From NCBI GenBank assembly GCA_018678395.1, contig JAHHMJ010000106.1, positions 1 through 9,550 of the forward strand: a stretch of 9,550 bases of DNA, read 5' to 3'. How positions within the stretch are numbered: the first letter of the stretch is position 1; each line of letters starts with the position of its first letter. The notes beneath the pieces are model-generated. The model searched no databases and was not told the origin of the DNA. It was given only the letters and a program-made list of their open reading frames with translations. Made by a program: the position numbers and the translations under genes. Positions 7,009 through 9,550 of the stretch are shown in pieces. This DNA comes from Gemmatimonadota bacterium. Its GTDB lineage: Bacteria; Gemmatimonadota; Gemmatimonadetes; Longimicrobiales; Gaopeijiaceae.

Positions 7009-8382
7009 TTGAGAGTCCATTCGCAAAGGCGCGCCCCGCCTCCGGAGACCGGTGGGCTGCTCCGCCTCGTCCGAGGGTTGCAGTTCCGCACTGCCCTCAT
7101 GATGGGGTTGATTCTGACCTATCTGTGGCGTTTCCAGGACCTGTCCCCGATTCTGAGGCCGTTCAGGATTCCCCTCATCCTGAGCCTGGTGGCGATGGCG
7201 ACCCTCCTTCTCGATCCGAAGGAGAAGGTACTCTGGCGGGCGCTCGCGCGACCGTACGTCGTGCTCTACCTCCTGTGGAGTGCGTGGCTCGCAGTCGGGG
7301 TCCCGTTCGCCCTGGAGTCGCCCGACGCCTGGGACTACTGGTCGAGCAGCCACCTGACCAACCTCGTGATGTTCGTCTTCCTGCTGTCGACCGTTCGGTC
7401 GCAAACGTCGATCCGGTTCGCGATCGGCGCGCACCTCGTCGGCGTCTCGGTCATCACCTTCTACTACATCAAGCAGGGGTGGCCGACGAGCTTTACCCCC
7501 ATCGTCGGGTACGATCGCAACGACGTGGCGTTGATGTTCAATCTGGCGATTCCGGTCGGGTTCTTCTATGCGCTCACGGAGAAGCACCGGCGCATGAGAT
7601 GGGCCGCCTGGGCGCTCGTGGGCGCCGTCGGGCTCAGCACCATACTCACGCAGTCTCGCGGCGGTTTCCTCACGGTCGCGGCCGCGGTCGTCTTCCTGTC
7701 ATTCCGCGTACGCCGGATCAAGCTGGCGCAGCGGTTCCTGCCCATCGTCGCGCTCGTGCTCGGTACCGTCTTCGCTCCCGAGGACGTGAAGGACCGGCTG
7801 AGCACGATTCTCGAGACCGAGGAAGACTACAACCGGACGATGGCCTCGGGCCGGGTCCAGATCTGGGAGCGGGGAATCGTCTACATGCGCGACCGGCCGA
7901 TGACCGGCGTGGGGATGGACAATTTCTTCGTGGCCGAGAACCGCATCGCTCCCCCCGAGATCCTCCGATTGCCGCGATGGCGGGGTCACGCACCGCACAA
8001 CATCTTCGTTCAGTCCGGGGCGGAGTCGGGCATGGTCGGCCTGATCCTGTTCACCGCCAGTCTGATCGCTGCCGTCATCTCGTTGAACCGCACTCGGGCG
8101 CGCCTCGTTCGGAAGCGGGCATCGGAGAACTGGATCCTGCTCGCGGACCTGTTGACCGCGAGCTTCCTCGCCTACTGCGTGGGTGGGTTCTTCCTGTCCT
8201 GGGCGTACTCGCCGTTCGTCATGTTCCTCTTCGCTCTCGTGGCCGGATACCAGGCCTCCGAAGAGGCGATGGTGAGGGCCTCGCGCCCCGGTCGGAAGGT
8301 CCGTCGCCCGGGTCGACGGCGACCGCGACCCGCCGCGAGCCCTCGCCCGGCGCCGATCGTCCTCGGAACGCCGGAGCCCTGA
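7009..8382 (+). CDS. O-antigen ligase / polymerase family membrane protein (Wzy_C-type)
   Basis: 457 residues with many hydrophobic segments, at about 29-45, 53-68, 82-100, 117-128, 138-153, 173-189, 198-213, 219-232, 243-255, 341-358, 378-396 and 400-415. The family core is visible: TQSRGGFL (214-221), where Arg217 corresponds to the conserved arginine of WaaL/Wzy_C proteins, the periplasmic segment SGRVQIWERGIVYM with RPMTGVGMDNF (280-306), and GHAPHNIFVQSGAESGMVGL (326-345) with the conserved HxxHN histidines. Members sit in the inner membrane and either polymerise repeat units or transfer a lipid-linked glycan to an acceptor (lipid A core, protein or another glycan). Sequence does not separate ligase from polymerase. 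The GYDRNDVALMFNLAIP stretch also recalls exosortase-associated O-glycosylation ligases. The C-terminal tail (about 424-457) is rich in Arg and Pro. The TTG start is chosen for its strong ribosome site and because it keeps the first membrane segment whole. Confidence 0.9.
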   Translation: MRVHSQRRAPPPETGGLLRLVRGLQFRTALMMGLILTYLWRFQDLSPILRPFRIPLILSLVAMATLLLDPKEKVLWRALARPYVVLYLLWSAWLAVGVPFALESPDAWDYWSSSHLTNLVMFVFLLSTVRSQTSIRFAIGAHLVGVSVITFYYIKQGWPTSFTPIVGYDRNDVALMFNLAIPVGFFYALTEKHRRMRWAAWALVGAVGLSTILTQSRGGFLTVAAAVVFLSFRVRRIKLAQRFLPIVALVLGTVFAPEDVKDRLSTILETEEDYNRTMASGRVQIWERGIVYMRDRPMTGVGMDNFFVAENRIAPPEILRLPRWRGHAPHNIFVQSGAESGMVGLILFTASLIAAVISLNRTRARLVRKRASENWILLADLLTASFLAYCVGGFFLSWAYSPFVMFLFALVAGYQASEEAMVRASRPGRKVRRPGRRRPRPAASPRPAPIVLGTPEP

Positions 8383-8387
8383 GTCCT

Positions 8388-8406
8388 CGCGGGCCCCGGT
8401 CCCGCG
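8388..8406 (+). terminator. Weak GC hairpin in the ligase-guanylyltransferase gap
   Basis: CGCGGG (8388-8393) and CCCGCG (8401-8406) make a six-base-pair stem with a seven-base loop shortly after the ligase stop. No T-run follows, so it could attenuate, process or mean nothing; such short stems are common in GC-rich DNA. The gap is only 65 bases and both genes point the same way, so cotranscription is likely. Confidence 0.2.
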
Positions 8407-8447
8407 TCCCCGTGACGCCACCTCATCGACCTCGTGAATCGTTCTCC

Positions 8448-9550
8448 ATGACACGCGTCCTTCCAGTCCTTCTGTGCGGCGGCTCCGGCACTCGCCTGTG
8501 GCCCGTCTCGCGGGGAGCCCTTCCGAAGCAGTTCGCTCCTCTCCTCGGCGAGCGCTCGCTGCTCGAGGTGACCTGTCGCCGAGTGGCTCCGAGAGGATCC
8601 GGGCGTTGGCTCGCCGTGTGCAACGAGGCTCACCGATTCCTGGTCGCCGACGACCTGGAGGCGGCGGGAGTCGCCGATGCACTGGTCGTTCTCGAGCCGG
8701 TGGCGCGGAATACCGCCCCGGCCATCGCCGCGGCCGCCCATGCGGCGGTAGCGGAGGGCGCCGACGATCCCGTTCTGGTGGTCCTGCCTTCGGATCACCT
8801 GATCCGGAACGAAGAGGCTTTTCTGGGAGCGCTCGACGTCGCCGTCTCCGAGGCGCGGGAGGGGGCCCTGGTGACGTTCGGGGTCGTGCCGGATCGACCC
8901 GCGACCGGGTACGGATACATCAGGACGGCCGAGCCGGGTGCCGAGGTCGCGAACGTCGAGGCCTTCGTGGAGAAGCCCGATGCGGTCACGGCGGCTGCGT
9001 ACCTCGACGGTGGCCGCCACCTGTGGAACAGCGGCATGTTCGTCTTCCGCGCATCCCGCTTTCTCGAAGAACTGCGGGTCCATCGACCGGAGATGGCTCG
9101 GCTCGTCGAGGACGCCTGGGCGGACCGGCGCGACGGCGAGGGGTCGGCGGTGTTGGGACGAGAGGCGTTCGAGGCCATCCAGGGCGAATCCGTGGACTAC
9201 GCGGTGATGGAGAACACGAGTCGGGGCCGTGTCGTTGCTCTCGATGCCGGCTGGGACGACGTGGGGTCGTGGGATGCTCTGTGGAGCGTCCTCCCGCACG
9301 ACGGGGGCGGCAACGCGGTCGAGGGTGACTGCGTCGCCGTCGACGTGGAGGGCTGCTATCTGCGGTCCTCGGGGCGGTTGATCGCAGCCGTAGTCCTGCG
9401 CGACCAGATCGTCGTGGAGACCGCGGACGCGGTCCTGGTCGCGCCGCGGGATCGCGCTCAGGACATCCGGACCATCGTACAGGAACTGGCCCGGTCCGAA
9501 CGGGACGAGGCGGACCTCCCGCCCCGGGTGCCGCGCCCCTGGGGCGACTA
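8448..9550 (+). CDS. manC: Mannose-1-phosphate guanylyltransferase, probably bifunctional with phosphomannose isomerase (3' end cut)
   Basis: 367 codons are visible and the frame is open at the right edge. The N-terminus has the nucleotidyltransferase signature LCGGSGTRLWPVSR (9-22) followed by LPKQF (25-29), which binds GTP and phosphate. Then come VLEPVARNTAPAI (81-93), LPSDHLI (113-119), FVEKPD (173-178, substrate-binding lysine), LWNSGMFVF (192-200), ESVDYAVME (247-255) and GWDDVGSWDALW (268-279). The reaction is GTP plus mannose-1-phosphate giving GDP-mannose and pyrophosphate in the cytosol. Residues 362-367, PRPWGD, match the conserved start of the type II phosphomannose isomerase cupin domain (RPWGxY) in ManC/AlgA/XanB-type bifunctional enzymes, so a second domain of roughly 100 residues probably follows outside the window. 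ATG 8448 is chosen for the compact N-terminus; there is no Shine-Dalgarno, and an in-frame GTG at 8412 is less likely. It lies 65 bases after the ligase gene and supplies donor sugar to the locus. Confidence 0.94.
   Translation, partial: MTRVLPVLLCGGSGTRLWPVSRGALPKQFAPLLGERSLLEVTCRRVAPRGSGRWLAVCNEAHRFLVADDLEAAGVADALVVLEPVARNTAPAIAAAAHAAVAEGADDPVLVVLPSDHLIRNEEAFLGALDVAVSEAREGALVTFGVVPDRPATGYGYIRTAEPGAEVANVEAFVEKPDAVTAAAYLDGGRHLWNSGMFVFRASRFLEELRVHRPEMARLVEDAWADRRDGEGSAVLGREAFEAIQGESVDYAVMENTSRGRVVALDAGWDDVGSWDALWSVLPHDGGGNAVEGDCVAVDVEGCYLRSSGRLIAAVVLRDQIVVETADAVLVAPRDRAQDIRTIVQELARSERDEADLPPRVPRPWGD

Noticed and set aside
4934..7012. A 692-codon open frame on the plus strand, antisense to the whole amidotransferase gene
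   Set aside because: The opposite strand encodes a complete AsnB-type protein with all catalytic motifs. The antisense product is Arg/Glu/His-rich without domains, a usual effect of strong G/C bias at third codon positions.
8172..9299. A 375-codon minus-strand frame antisense to the ligase end and guanylyltransferase
   Set aside because: The sense strand carries intact guanylyltransferase signatures; the antisense product has no motifs.

Overview
The window is a GC-rich (about two thirds G+C by eye), densely coding piece of a Gram-negative bacterial chromosome. It holds an outer-membrane β-barrel receptor with an N-terminal carboxypeptidase-regulatory-like domain, a lipoprotein translationally coupled to it, and genes for surface polysaccharide synthesis. 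The receptor style (Oar-like barrel with a regulatory-like domain), the lipoprotein composition and the weak Shine-Dalgarno sites on several genes would fit Gemmatimonadota or a relative. That is inference; no marker gene here settles taxonomy.

Layout. (1) 1-600, minus strand: the N-terminal 200 residues of a GT-B, family-4-like glycosyltransferase, cut by the left edge. (2) 601-928: a spacer of about 330 bases between divergent genes, with a C8/G8 run and a doubtful 52-codon ORF that overlaps the glycosyltransferase start by ATGA. (3) 929-3895, plus: a TonB-dependent-receptor-like outer-membrane protein. (4) 3892-4911, plus: a lipoprotein with one β-sandwich-like domain and two similar OB-like modules, joined to the receptor by an ATGA overlap. 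(5) 4912-4939: a hairpin in the 13-base convergent gap, with the stop codon of the next gene in its loop. (6) 4925-6877, minus: a complete AsnB-type glutamine amidotransferase. (7) 6878-7008: a divergent regulatory region. (8) 7009-8382, plus: an O-antigen ligase/polymerase-family membrane protein starting at TTG. (9) 8448-9550, plus: a mannose-1-phosphate guanylyltransferase whose frame runs off the right edge just as a second, phosphomannose isomerase-like domain seems to begin.

How they fit together. The guanylyltransferase (with a probable isomerase half) would supply GDP-mannose. The glycosyltransferase would add sugars at the membrane. The ligase/polymerase would polymerise the glycan or transfer it to an acceptor. 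The AsnB-type enzyme may make asparagine, but in this setting it more likely amidates a sugar acid or another precursor. The receptor-lipoprotein pair sits inside this locus and may form an outer-membrane module for taking up or handling a ligand. Its link to the polysaccharide genes rests on position only.

No tRNA, rRNA, CRISPR array, insertion sequence or phage gene was seen. The most unusual element is the receptor-lipoprotein pair.
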